Part shown: piece by piece, positions 23,457 through 33,142 of the stretch
Position numbering within the stretch: position 1 is the first letter of the stretch
Layout of the letters: each line of letters begins with the position of its first letter
Assembly: GCA_021464415.1 (NCBI GenBank)
Contig: CM038470.1
Span: 10,614,394-10,678,393, forward strand
Direction of reading: 5' to 3'
Origin: Lonicera japonica
Taxonomy: Eukaryota; Streptophyta; Magnoliopsida; Dipsacales; Caprifoliaceae
DNA length: 64,000 nucleotides
Translations under genes and position numbers: made by a program
The notes under the pieces: generated by a model
Database searches by the model: none
The model's input: the letters and a program-made list of their open reading frames with translations, nothing else
What the model was told of the DNA's origin: nothing

Positions 23457-24130
23457 TAAGAAACGTGTAAGATAACACAATATCTGTAAAAACTAATTTG
23501 ATTCTGAGAGATCTGAGGCCAGAAACGGATCCGGAGCGGTTGATTTGGTGGGGAACCGGTCTTAGAGTGAACAAAACCGGGTTAAATATAGGTGAACCGG
23601 TCAAGGGAGTAAGAATTGGTTCAGAAAAAAACCGGTTTAGGGTTTTTAGGGCAGTGGCGCGTGGATCTAGGCGGTGCAAACTGGGCTGTGTTGCAGTGGC
23701 GCGTGGAGGCTTGTGAGAACTCCGATTGGGGTGATTTCGGCGGCGTTTGGTTCGTATTGAAGAGACGAAGGTTTTGGTATATTATATGGGTGGTTTGGGG
23801 TTATGTATCGAGGTGGCGATTGATCAAGAAAGAAGGGTGCGCGTGGGATCTGGGCTGCGCGACTGGGGTATCTTTCAGAGGCGCGTGAGAGCGCGTTTGG
23901 TGTCCGAATTGGGTGTTTTCAACGGGGTTGGGTTCGTTTTGAAAAGACGAAGCTTTTGGTATATGTTTTGGGTTAATCGAAGTTTTGTAAGGCTTCGAAC
24001 AGTAGATCGACAGTTGGATGAAGCTAGGATTTTTTGATTGGTTGGTTGCTTGGGTTGATGATGCTAGGATTTTTGATTTGGATTTGATTGAAGATTAGAT
24101 GAGATATTGGTTCTAGAGGAGGATGAATCC
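23457..24130 (-). other. Copia 1 untranslated leader
   Basis: The stretch between the primer-binding site and gag has no long minus-strand ORF. It contains two diverged copies of 'aagacgaag.ttttggtat' (about 23761 and 23944) and two of 'gcagtggcgcgtgga' (about 23651 and 23693), so it is internally repetitive. Such leaders normally carry packaging and dimerisation signals. Confidence 0.6.
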
Positions 24131-24141
24131 CTCTGATACCA
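24131..24141 (-). promoter_or_regulatory. Primer-binding site of copia element 1 (tRNA-iMet type)
   Basis: The minus strand reads TGGTATCAGAG directly after the 5' LTR, complementary to the 3' end of initiator methionine tRNA. Confidence 0.93.
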
Positions 24142-24353
24142 TGTTATGAAATAGAAACGAGAGAGATTGAAGAAGGAGAACGAAAGAATTGTATTACTTT
24201 CTTGATAGTTCAATGTACAATAGGGTAAGAATATATATACTAGAAATAAAACCCTAATCTAGGATACAATTAGGAAAGTATAATGGGAACACAATCAATA
24301 CAATCAATACAATATGGAAAGTATAATAGAAATAGGAAACGTATATTCTAACA
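24142..24353 (-). repeat. 5' LTR of copia element 1
   Basis: 212 bp, with no difference seen from the 3' LTR at 19118-19329; flanked on the right by the duplication CTTTC. Confidence 0.95.
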
Positions 24354-26350
24354 CTTTCGAGTTTTGGTCATGCCTTGGGCCAGAAGATTAACTTTGAAAA
24401 ATCTGAGGTTCTTCTTTCAGCCAATGCGTCGCCGGAGGTGTTTGATTTGGTGGTCAACATACTTGGTGTTTCAAAGATGGATAAGAATTCTAAATATTTA
24501 AGCTTAGCTTCCTTTTGGGGTAGGTCTAAAAGATAGGCTCTTCAATTTATTTTTGAGAAAGTTTTGAGTAAGATCAAAGAGTGGAAACAAAGATTACTTT
24601 CTCAAGCGAGTCGGGAGGTTCTTACTAAAGTGGTGGTGCAAGAGAATCCGTCTTTTACTAAGGTTTGTTTTGAATTTCCTGTGTGTTTTTGCAAAAAACT
24701 TACAACATTGGTTCAAAATTTTTGGTGAAGAGGAAATGGTGAGGGGTCAAAATATGTCGGAAAAGATAGGAATGGTGTACGAAGCCTAAATTCGAAGGAG
24801 GTCTCGATTTTAGGGACTTCAAATGCTTTAATCTAGTGTTATTGGCCAAGCAGGGATGGCGTTTGTTGAACTCCCCTAATGCATATTAGGCTTGTTTTTT
24901 TAAAGCTCTATATTTTCCTAATTGTTCTTTTCTTGACGCGAAGAAGGGGGTCAATCCTTCTTAGATCTGGTCAAGTTTGTTAGCTGGGAGGGAGGTTTAG
25001 AGAAAGGGGGCTCGGCTCAATGTGATTAATGGGTCGGTGATTAATGTGTGGACGGATCCGTAGCTGCCAAAAAATAACAGTTTCTATGTTTCTTTTCACC
25101 AACCCCTTAATTGTATTGTGACCAAAATTGAAGATCTGATTAATAAAGATTTGGGTGTGTGGAACTGTTCTCTTTTGAGATCTTGCTTTAATATTGATGA
25201 TTGCAAAGTCATTGAAATAATTCCGGTTAGCTGCTCCGGGGGTAGAGGTCAGTGGGTTTGGCACCCTACTAAGTCAGGCAAGTTTAACGTGAAGTCTGCG
25301 TATAAAGAAGCTCTCAGTTGGTTGGCATCCTCCTCGTCAAATCTAGCTTCCTCATTTTTCTCGGCCTCGAGCTCTTTTTGGAAAATTGTTCGGAGTTTAT
25401 CTGTGCCCCCTAAGATCCGTTTCTTTTGGTGGAAAATATGCAGCAACGCTTTAGCGACAAAGGAAAATCTCTGGTTAAGTAAGTGTAGCAAATCACCAAT
25501 TTGTCCTCATTGTGATTTGGATATTGAAAGTGTTGAACATTTATTTTTTAAATGTAGATTTGCACATCAAATATGGATAAACTTTAATTTGGTGAATTCT
25601 GTAAATTCTTGTGATCCTAGCAATATTGTCTTAGTTGTGAAATAGGCAAGCCATTTAGTGGAAATGGCTGCCTCCTTGTCCCAAGCTCGCAATACTATAA
25701 GCTTGGTTACAACAGTTTGTTGGGTTATATGGAAAGCTCGCAATTTGTGGATTTTTGAAGGTAAGTCCAGCTCTAGTTTTAGAGTTGTTAATCAAGTTAA
25801 AGGTTTAATGGAGGAGTTTTTATTATTGAAAGGTGCTTTTCCTGTTTCGGCTCTGAATGTCAAAGAGGATAGTGGGTTAAATTTTCTCAGATTGAGCTCG
25901 GTGTCAGCTTTTTGTGATACTTCTTTTGATTGTGTTAATTTTTAAGCAGGAGTGGGGAGTGTTCTTTTTAACTTGGTGAATCTCTTTTGGATGGCATTGG
26001 GAAGAGAGTTATAGCCTCATCAGCTTTAGTAACATAAGCACTTGCAATCAAAGAAGTTTGCAGACTGGTTCACATGAGGAATCTATCAAACATTTCCATT
26101 GCTAGTGACTACAAAGTGATTATCTCGATACTATCATCTGATCTTAAGCCGCTGTGGGAAATTGAGGCGATTCTTGCGGATATTAAGGCGTTAGTGCGAT
26201 CTAGAAATATAAATTGGATCTTTGTTCCTAGAGATTTTAACCGGTTGGCCCATTGGGTGGCTAAAGAAGCTTGCCTCAAGTTTCTTTCGGTGAATTGGGT
26301 GGTGACTCCCCCTAGAGATTTATCTAAGCTTAAAAAAAAAAAAAAAAAAA
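24354..26350 (+). pseudogene. LINE ORF2 C-terminal part: RT thumb, zf-RVT, RNase H-like
   Basis: It resumes with SFGHALGQKINFEKSE, then YLSLASFWGRSKR, FEKVLSKIKEWKQRLLSQA (conserved RT thumb), with several stops to about 25117. At 25118-25645 lies the zinc-binding RT domain: WHPTKSGKFNVKSAYK, PPKIRFFWWKICSNALATK, CPHCDLDIESVEHLFFKC. Then come VCWVIWKARNLWIFEGK (25658-25945) and an RNase H-like tail with NISIASDYKVIISILS, VPRDFNRLAHWVAKEA (26074-26330). Poly(A) ends it at 26332-26350. Stops and frameshifts show long inactivity. Confidence 0.88.
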
Positions 26351-26633
26351 TTGTGTTCACCTTTCCAAATTGGGCATTTTATTTTACCTAATATCATTAG
26401 AAAAAAATAAAAAACATTAATTAGAAACAAAATTAAATTATTAAATATATTTAATATGTTGATACTAATTTTTTCGAACATATTGAATCATGCATGATAG
26501 CAAAACATTAAATGGTCTACAATCCTTAAATATTTAGTTCTGAAATTTTTTTATTTTTAGTTCAGAATTAAATCTTTCATTATTTGATTGTGACTTAGAG
26601 GTGGCATTTCTGAATATTAGGTTAACCTGTTAG

Positions 26634-26637
<4 letters not shown>

Positions 26638-26684
<47 letters not shown>
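26638..26684. repeat. (CT)n(CA)n microsatellite
   Basis: About 32 bases of CT repeat run directly into about 14 bases of CA repeat. Confidence 0.95.
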
Positions 26685-26700
26685 GTTCTTCCAAAACTAA

Positions 26701-27426
26701 AAGGGTGCGTTTGGCAGGATAAAAATTTAATAAACTTTGCATTTTATGGAGTTTCGGATTACAAGTCTATATATTATATAATATAACTTGCTTTTCGTTT
26801 AAAAATATATGTAACTTTAATTGTTGTGCATATTTTTTTTTAACTAATGCGATTCTTCTATTTATAAATAGGTTTCATAAAAAACTCTTTCGGAAGAAAA
26901 GTTTTATATCATGTACAATATTTACGAACTAGGCATTAAGTACAATTTCAAATTCTAATGTTACCATTTTTCTAAAATTAAAGTTTCCTATAAATATCTT
27001 CATTTAATAAAAAAATAAATAAAAACGCCATATTATAAAAGAAATGAATTTTATTAGTTGAGTTATTGTGATTTTAGGTGGTTGAAAATTTTCATTGATA
27101 AATTTGATTATCTAAAAAGTGTAAAGAAAAAGATTAAAAAAAAATTATTTTTATATTCATTTTGTTATCCGGCAATCATGGGATAAAAGAATACCACCTA
27201 TAGGGGTGGTATATATTTATCCGGTTCAAAAAGTATAAAATGATAATTAATCCCGAATGCAATCTAGTCCCGTGTTTTACCAAACGTGGCATAGGATTAA
27301 AATATCCTATTGACCCTTGCGCCAAACATATGACAGGATTTATTTATACGATCCTTTCCAATAACAAACACTAGATAAGATTAATTAATCATATCATACT
27401 TCTAATCTCACGCGACAAACACACCC
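26701..27426. mobile_element. MITE-like element with AGGGTGYGTTTG termini
   Basis: The left end AGGGTGCGTTTGGC and the right end, read inward as AGGGTGTGTTTGTCGCG, form an imperfect terminal inverted repeat. There is no coding inside the AT-rich 0.7-kb body. The terminal motif is common in plant hAT-type MITEs. No convincing target duplication was read, so superfamily and limits are tentative. Confidence 0.5.
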
Positions 27427-28251
27427 TAAGTTACAAGTAACTTTGAACTTCAGTAAAACTATGTAAAAAGTTATACTAACTTTTATCTATAATGATTTAT
27501 ACTATACCAACTTTTGAAAAAAATAAAATAAAACTGCACACTAGGTACAACCCAACTAAATAGATTTTGTAATATTATTTCAAAATTTTCACGTTTGTTA
27601 TTAAAATTGACCGGTCGTGAGTTGAGAAATGACCGTCGCTAATTTTTGAATAAATTCAAACATAAATGTTATAACTTTATCTTACAGCTTTACAAACACG
27701 TTAGTCCAAAAATATAGTCTATTTAACTGTAATACTTTTTGCTTTTTGTTAAGGATACTCTAACTTCAATCTAATCCATAACTAAGAACAAATTTGGTTT
27801 GTTATGGTAATATTGGTAAATCAATATATATATATATATATCAAACTCTTAATTTGACCTCTTAAAAAAGAAAGATGTCCTTCCTATAAATGAGGCCAGG
27901 ATTCAATCCTTGGGCTAGCAGATGCTCACAACAATTCCATAAGCACTCCATGTTCAATATTATTTTTTTGTATAATTCTTGACAGGTGATACTTCTTAAA
28001 ACAATTATTACAATTGCTAGAACATTGTATAACTTTAAAATTATGTAATGCAAATTTTAAGAATAGTATTATACTATGACAAAGAGATAATTTATTTGAC
28101 AATATGAGTACCCTTCTTAATATTATATATATTTTTAATAAGTGCTAAGTTATGCAATAAATTATGGTTGTGTGGTTAAGATGTATGTATTTATAGAAAA
28201 GGTTATAGAATTAAATCGAAAAGTTAAATGGTTTTTTTTATTTTTTCAAAG
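27427..28251. other. AT-rich non-coding spacer
   Basis: A (TA)n run lies at about 27823-27841; otherwise no feature was recognised. Confidence 0.5.
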
Positions 28252-28527
28252 TGTTAGGAACCATCTCTCCAAAAGCTTAAGTTGTTAAGAAAAGAAACCG
28301 CAATGAATATCATGCTTAACACCATCCCTCACGTGTAACCCCATACTTGCATGTGGAGAGCAAATAAGAACAAAATTATGCAGAATATCATACTTATCAC
28401 CCTCCCTCACTTGCACGTAGAGAGTATACAAGAACATAATTATGCAGAACATACATATTCAAGATTAATAGATGGGGGATGGACGTGCCGAGGCTTGAAC
28501 CTCCCAGAGAACCAAGCTCTGATATCA
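28252..28527 (-). mobile_element. TRIM-like remnant related to 17937-18178
   Basis: It starts TGTTAGGAACCATCTC and shares 'ccaaaa.cttaag', 'cccctcacgtgt'-type words, the '..ttgaacc....' internal block and the CTCTGATA.CATG junction with the insert at 17937. A segment of 'acaagaacataattatgcagaa' type is duplicated inside (about 28368 and 28431). The right end joins a copia-like LTR start at 28528. Confidence 0.55.
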
Positions 28528-29100
28528 TGTTAAGAAATAGAAAAAAGAGAGAGAACTTTAGAGATGGAGAAAATTATATTTTATTGAATTTAATTAACCA
28601 GATGAAATAAGAAACCGAAGTCGATCAAACGACATATGACCTTATCGAGAATGCCATAAACTAATAGGAGAAGTAGATGATGTAGATGCAACGATGGTTA
28701 TAGTACCGAGATGGATGAGTTCAAACAGGCATCCAACTTTACGGCCTATCTTCATAGCAGCATTAACAGGGCTAGTGGTGGAGTGCCTAGAAGGATTCTT
28801 GTAACACTCAGACTAGTAATGTCATGGGCTTGTCTTCTTACAATGGTAACATGTTCGTTTAGGACAATTCAATAGCGAATGATTAGTAGCATGACAATAA
28901 GTACATCCACGTGAAGAGGACTTTTTGAAGAACTTTTGGTTGTGAACAGTAAGAACTGTATTGGTATTTGGAGGTTTAGCTCCAAGTCGTGTTTTTTCTT
29001 AAAGGAGTTCTGTAACAACATAATCAAGAGATGGCAGAGGATTACGATGGAGAAGAGCGGCCCTGACTAATTCAAAATGATCCTGAAGGCCCATAAAATT
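28528..29100 (-). pseudogene. Decayed copia fragment (LTR edge and gag/pre-integrase pieces)
   Basis: The sequence from TGTTAAGAAATAG resembles the LTR edge of copia element 1. The following DNA matches, at reduced identity, separate pieces of its minus-strand gag-pol. The 'cgatcaaacgacatatg' and 'actttacggcctatc' phrases correspond to about 22020 and 22160, and the 'gagttctgtaac' and 'cgatggagaagagc' phrases to about 22850-22900. The intervening gag-pol DNA (about 500 bp) is largely deleted. It is non-functional. Confidence 0.7.
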
Positions 29101-29107
29101 TAACAAG

Positions 29108-29425
29108 CTAAAGGTGATTTTGACATTTCTTAATGTTATTCATTAAATTTAACATAAATATGAAATTAAAACTCCTTATTACTTTAAAAACACCAAGAAC
29201 TTGTCCCCTTATTTGTGGATTTTCACATTTCTCAATATCTTTTACAAATTCACAAGATGCAACATATATGTCAATCATGCTTTTAATAGACTCATAATGT
29301 GAGCTCCACCGAATAGCTTTAGCTCGTTACAAATTACCAATTTGATTAGCACCCTTACCAGATTGGTACTCACTAGTAGCCAACATATTCTCAACCTCAC
29401 TTTTTTATACTGACTTTAACTCATC
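29108..29425 (-). pseudogene. hAT (TTF-type zinc finger) transposase-like fragment
   Basis: Minus-strand translation gives EVENMLATSEYQSGKGANQ, IGNL, a stop, then RAKAIRWSSHYESIKSMID and VASCEFVKDIEKC. The GKGxNQIGxLQRAxxTRWSSH block is characteristic of plant TTF-type zinc-finger/DUF4371 hAT transposase-derived proteins. Only about 100 codons remain, with at least one stop in the conserved block. It abuts the copia fragment, so this is a composite scar. Confidence 0.7.
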
Positions 29426-31360
29426 GACACGTTTTGGGAAAAACGTAATTAGATTGATAACAAAATTATATTTTAGTTGAAACCTTGGCAAAATGGTGGG
29501 ATTATACTAACCTTTTTTTTACAAGTGCTAGTGAGTTTTCAAAATTTTTCCTTGTGCTGAAGCCCACCCGTCCCCCCGGGTCCGCCTCTATGAACTAATG
29601 TTTCTTAATTTAATTACAAGCTAAACGTGACATTTATTAGTATTATATATAGTGCATTTAGCCTTCTCGATCTTTCAATTATTGCATAAGTTCTTAAAAA
29701 ACTAAAATGTTACAAATAACTTTAAAGGGTAGCAAAAAAACTAAGTGAAATATTATTCGAATTTCTATTGTGGGTGGTAGAAATTTGACCAAACTCAACA
29801 GAGATAGAATTAGACCAAATTGATAAAACCAGTAACCAGATGTATCGAATGTAGTGAAGATGAACAATAAAAATTACAGTAATGGGGATGAGATTTTGTT
29901 TGTGAGGTAGGTTCTTCCGGTGCCTATTATACTCAATCTGACAGTACGTCTTCCTTGGTGAGTGAAAATGTTCTTCACTTTGCTTAAATAGCCTGATTGA
30001 GAGTAATTACAATAATGATGGCTATTCTCTTATAGAGAAAGTGTGGGAGTGAATGTAGGGTAATAAAGTTTACTACGGGTTTTCCCTTCCTATTTATATG
30101 TATAGGAGAGGGTTACATTAAGGTTTAGTGTGCTGAGAAATTACTATAAATTGTAAACTTGATCACTACTTCAAGATTATATGTGTCCATAACCCTGTTT
30201 ACAATAACTAAAGTGGTTATTTCTCACTATCCATCCTCCAGCTCAGCTCCCTTATCTTCATATTTCGACCATAAATAAATGGCTCGTAGTACTATTGTTG
30301 CGGACAAAGCTAGCACAGACTCAAAGTTGATTTAAGCCTTGGAATAATTTGAAAGTTTTATTTTAAGTAGTTTTAATTATAAGAATTGTTTATTATTTTC
30401 GTATTCAATTAGGAATATTTTCATTATTCAATTAGGAATGTTTTCTTTAGTTAATTAGGATTTAGATTAGTATTTTTCTTATTGTGTTTGGATTAGTATT
30501 TCTTTTCTATACCCTATTCAAAGGGGCTTATTGTATTATTTTAGATATAGAGAGAGAGACAAGTGATGATTTATACAATTGGAGTGCTTTTACTTTTGAG
30601 TTCTTAATACTTTGTTGAACAATTCTGGTTAATTCTATTTGTTCGTTTATCGACTTATCAATTGATCACCCTAAATTAACTATGGCATCATTCAATTATA
30701 CTAATATTTGTATCTTTTTATAAGTGTTCGGTTGAGGTTCCATCAATCCATATTTCGTCCAATTCCAAGGTTCTTATCTCTAAATAAGCAACGGGTCGCA
30801 AATTCATCCCAAACCTGGTCTAAAAACGATCCTAGTGCGAATCAACTATTATCTGATGATCTTAACGATATTTAATCGGCTAGAGGATGACCTTCATAGC
30901 TTCACGGGCTATACTCTGGCTGATCGGCAATCTATGCACTAAACTTGGGCCTTGCCCTAAAGTCCATGTCTAAAAATCACCTCCCACATGTATAATGATT
31001 TATAATACACAACTAGTCAAAATTAAAATAAAATTATACACTTTGTAGAATCCAACTAGATAAATTTACTCGGGTACATTCTTTTAAAAATATTCGCATT
31101 TGATAATCAATTTCATGATGAATTATGTTATATTTAGATTGTTAAGAAATGACCGATACTCAATACTTAACCACTACTTCAAATCTTATCGCACTGATTA
31201 TGAACCTTAACTCACTATGTCAAAAAGAACATCAGTATGTTATCTCAAATTAAGAGATTAATTGACTTTTACGCTGTTTTTTGGACTAATTAACTTCAAG
31301 TATAATTAATGTATAATAATAAAACTTGTTTAATTTGCTAGCATGAATTTTGGTACCATG
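29426..31360. other. Non-coding spacer with probable LTR relics
   Basis: A GC-rich phrase at about 29560-29590 (cccgtccccccgggtccgcctc) looks like the end of a hAT-type element. The block 30300-30960 has retrotransposon-LTR-like wording (TATA-like and GA-rich stretch, 'aggggcttattgta'), but no paired LTR, target duplication or coding was found. Confidence 0.4.
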
Positions 31361-31363
31361 AAG

Positions 31364-31795
31364 ACATCTCCAATAGTAGTGTAAAAATTAAAGTGTAAAT
31401 CATATGTGTCAATCAATTTTGATAAAAAACATGAAGTTTGAAAAAATATTTTTCCAATAGTAATTTTATAACTTTTTGTATAAATTTTGAAATAACAAAT
31501 AAAATATCAACATATGTTTAATGTTATTTTATACAATTTTACATTTTGTTTCCTTCAATTTTTTTTAAACATAATTTTATAGTCAGAATAGATCGTGATT
31601 TATAATTCTTGATGTGTATATTTTAAATATATAATTTTTATTAAAATATAAATTTTGAATTAAAAATTATTACAATTTGCAGTTTTAAGTAAAAAAAATG
31701 GAGAAAGAAAAAGTTGATGTAGCAGTGTAAAGTGGAAGTATATTTTACACAATCAATTTACGTAAAACCTATTTTTGAAAGACTGATGGAGATGA
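31364..31795. mobile_element. MITE-like element with CATCTCCA termini
   Basis: The left end CATCTCCAATAGTAGTGTAAAA and the right end, read inward as CATCTCCATCAGTCTTTCAAAA, form a short imperfect inverted repeat around an AT-rich 0.4-kb interior with no ORF. The CATCTCCA terminus is frequent in plant MITEs. No clear target duplication was read. Confidence 0.4.
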
Positions 31796-33142
31796 AATAT
31801 TTAAAGTTTTTATAAATTTTGTTCAAGACATAAATATAGAAGACTATCGGAAATGCTTCGACGTTTTATGAGAAAGGAAACTAGACTCTTTTGCTTCAGA
31901 CATCCCAACAAGGCCCAGGATTCAGTCTGGGTCGATAACTGGCCAGCATATGCCTTTGGCCCATATCATATTTAGTAGGAAACGGGACATATTTCAAACT
32001 CAAATCGGCTTATTTGGTTAGACTTGCTAGGCCCATTTTTCAAACTGCCCTGCTTCTGCTTCTGCTTCTGCTTCTGCTTCATACTATAATACTTTCAGGG
32101 AAAATTGCTGGCTTGTAGTGCTTAAAAAAACTAGATGTAACATTGTAATATCATATTTTATTTTATTTTTATTTTTTATATTCTATAAATTTTTAATAAA
32201 TTTAAAATCTGTAATATAATTTATTTCACTGTTTAATGTATGTAATGATATAAAAAAATTATGGGTTTTAATTATAGTTTTTCTTTTTCTGGGGTAGAAT
32301 GTATTTTAGTAAATTAAAATGCATACCAAAAATAACCAAGTATCCCACACATGGGATGCTAGTATAATGAAAAAAGGGTGAGTCTTCACACTCCATGCCC
32401 AAATTCGTTCTACCGGAATTTTGTTTCTTTTTTCCTTCTCTCGTAACCAACTATCATGTGTATGTTTATAACGCTTGAATCAAAAACAAAAAATAAAAAA
32501 ACCAAGTATCACTAGCGTTTAATAATTTAACTAGATTAATGATGAACATCAAATATATCAACCAAATAAAATTCCACTAGTTATTGGTATACACATAACT
32601 AATCATTTCACTTTCTCAATACATTAATTATGTCCATAAAAAAAAGACAATCCATTTGAGAATCAAAGACAAATGAATGTAAACTATCTTTTTGTAACCG
32701 ATGAAATGATAAGTAATCTTTCTATTGAACTAATACGTCGTGGAGGGAGGTTTGCTGAATTTCAATATATACAAGTTTTTCATTTTTTTAAAAAAACAAC
32801 AAAATCAAATAACTACAAAAAGAGAAAAATAAAATAACTAAAACAAAAACTAGGGTGACGCAGCAATAAGCGACGCAAGAATCAAGATAGGGAGGGGAGG
32901 GGGCACCCAATCGAATAACCAAAAAGTCGTCCATGGCTTCAACAAAATGTTATCGAACCATGCAATTAACCGCCTAGACAATGGCAGGAATAGAAGAATT
33001 AGGAAGGAAAAAAAAAATCAAACACGTACCTTGTTATATATGCACTTGTTCACTTCAAACAACTTCTTTACAGCAATCAAGTTTATTTAACACAATTGGG
33101 AAAATCTATTCAAGTTTACAAAATCAGAATGCTGATTTCTTA
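31796..33142. other. Non-coding region downstream of EXO70
   Basis: It contains a (CTTCTG)n microsatellite of five units at 32051-32080 and AT-rich sequence. The 3' UTR of the EXO70 gene presumably lies in the last few hundred bases (below 33143). Confidence 0.5.

Larger units (their letters stand above)
19118..24353 (-). mobile_element. Complete but defective Ty1-copia retrotransposon, 5236 bp
   Basis: Two 212-bp LTRs (19118-19329 and 24142-24353) look identical. The 5-bp duplication CTTTC flanks the element perfectly (19113-19117 and 24354-24358). Coding is on the minus strand in copia order: gag, protease, integrase, RT, RNase H. A tRNA-iMet primer-binding site adjoins the 5' LTR and a purine tract adjoins the 3' LTR. 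Gag and pol match the RE1/RE2-type plant copia proteins. Three coding defects are visible (see the gene entries). The matching LTRs indicate very recent insertion. Confidence 0.95.
17150..26350 (+). mobile_element. 5'-truncated L1-type LINE, interrupted by three nested insertions
   Basis: The LINE begins inside ORF2 just before the conserved NTRFFHAS block and ends in a poly(A) tract (26332-26350). It lacks ORF1 and the endonuclease domain. In order it shows the RT blocks, a zinc-binding reverse transcriptase domain (zf-RVT), and a C-terminal RNase H-like region, the arrangement of plant L1 elements with an added RNase H. Insertions lie at 17937-18334, 18527-19046 and 19118-24353. No target duplication for the LINE itself could be found; the 5' boundary is approximate. 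Confidence 0.85.

Noticed and set aside
30300..30960. Solo LTR of a gypsy element
   Set aside because: The wording is LTR-like, but no TG...CA ends, target duplication or partner could be found, so it is mentioned only as a possible relic.
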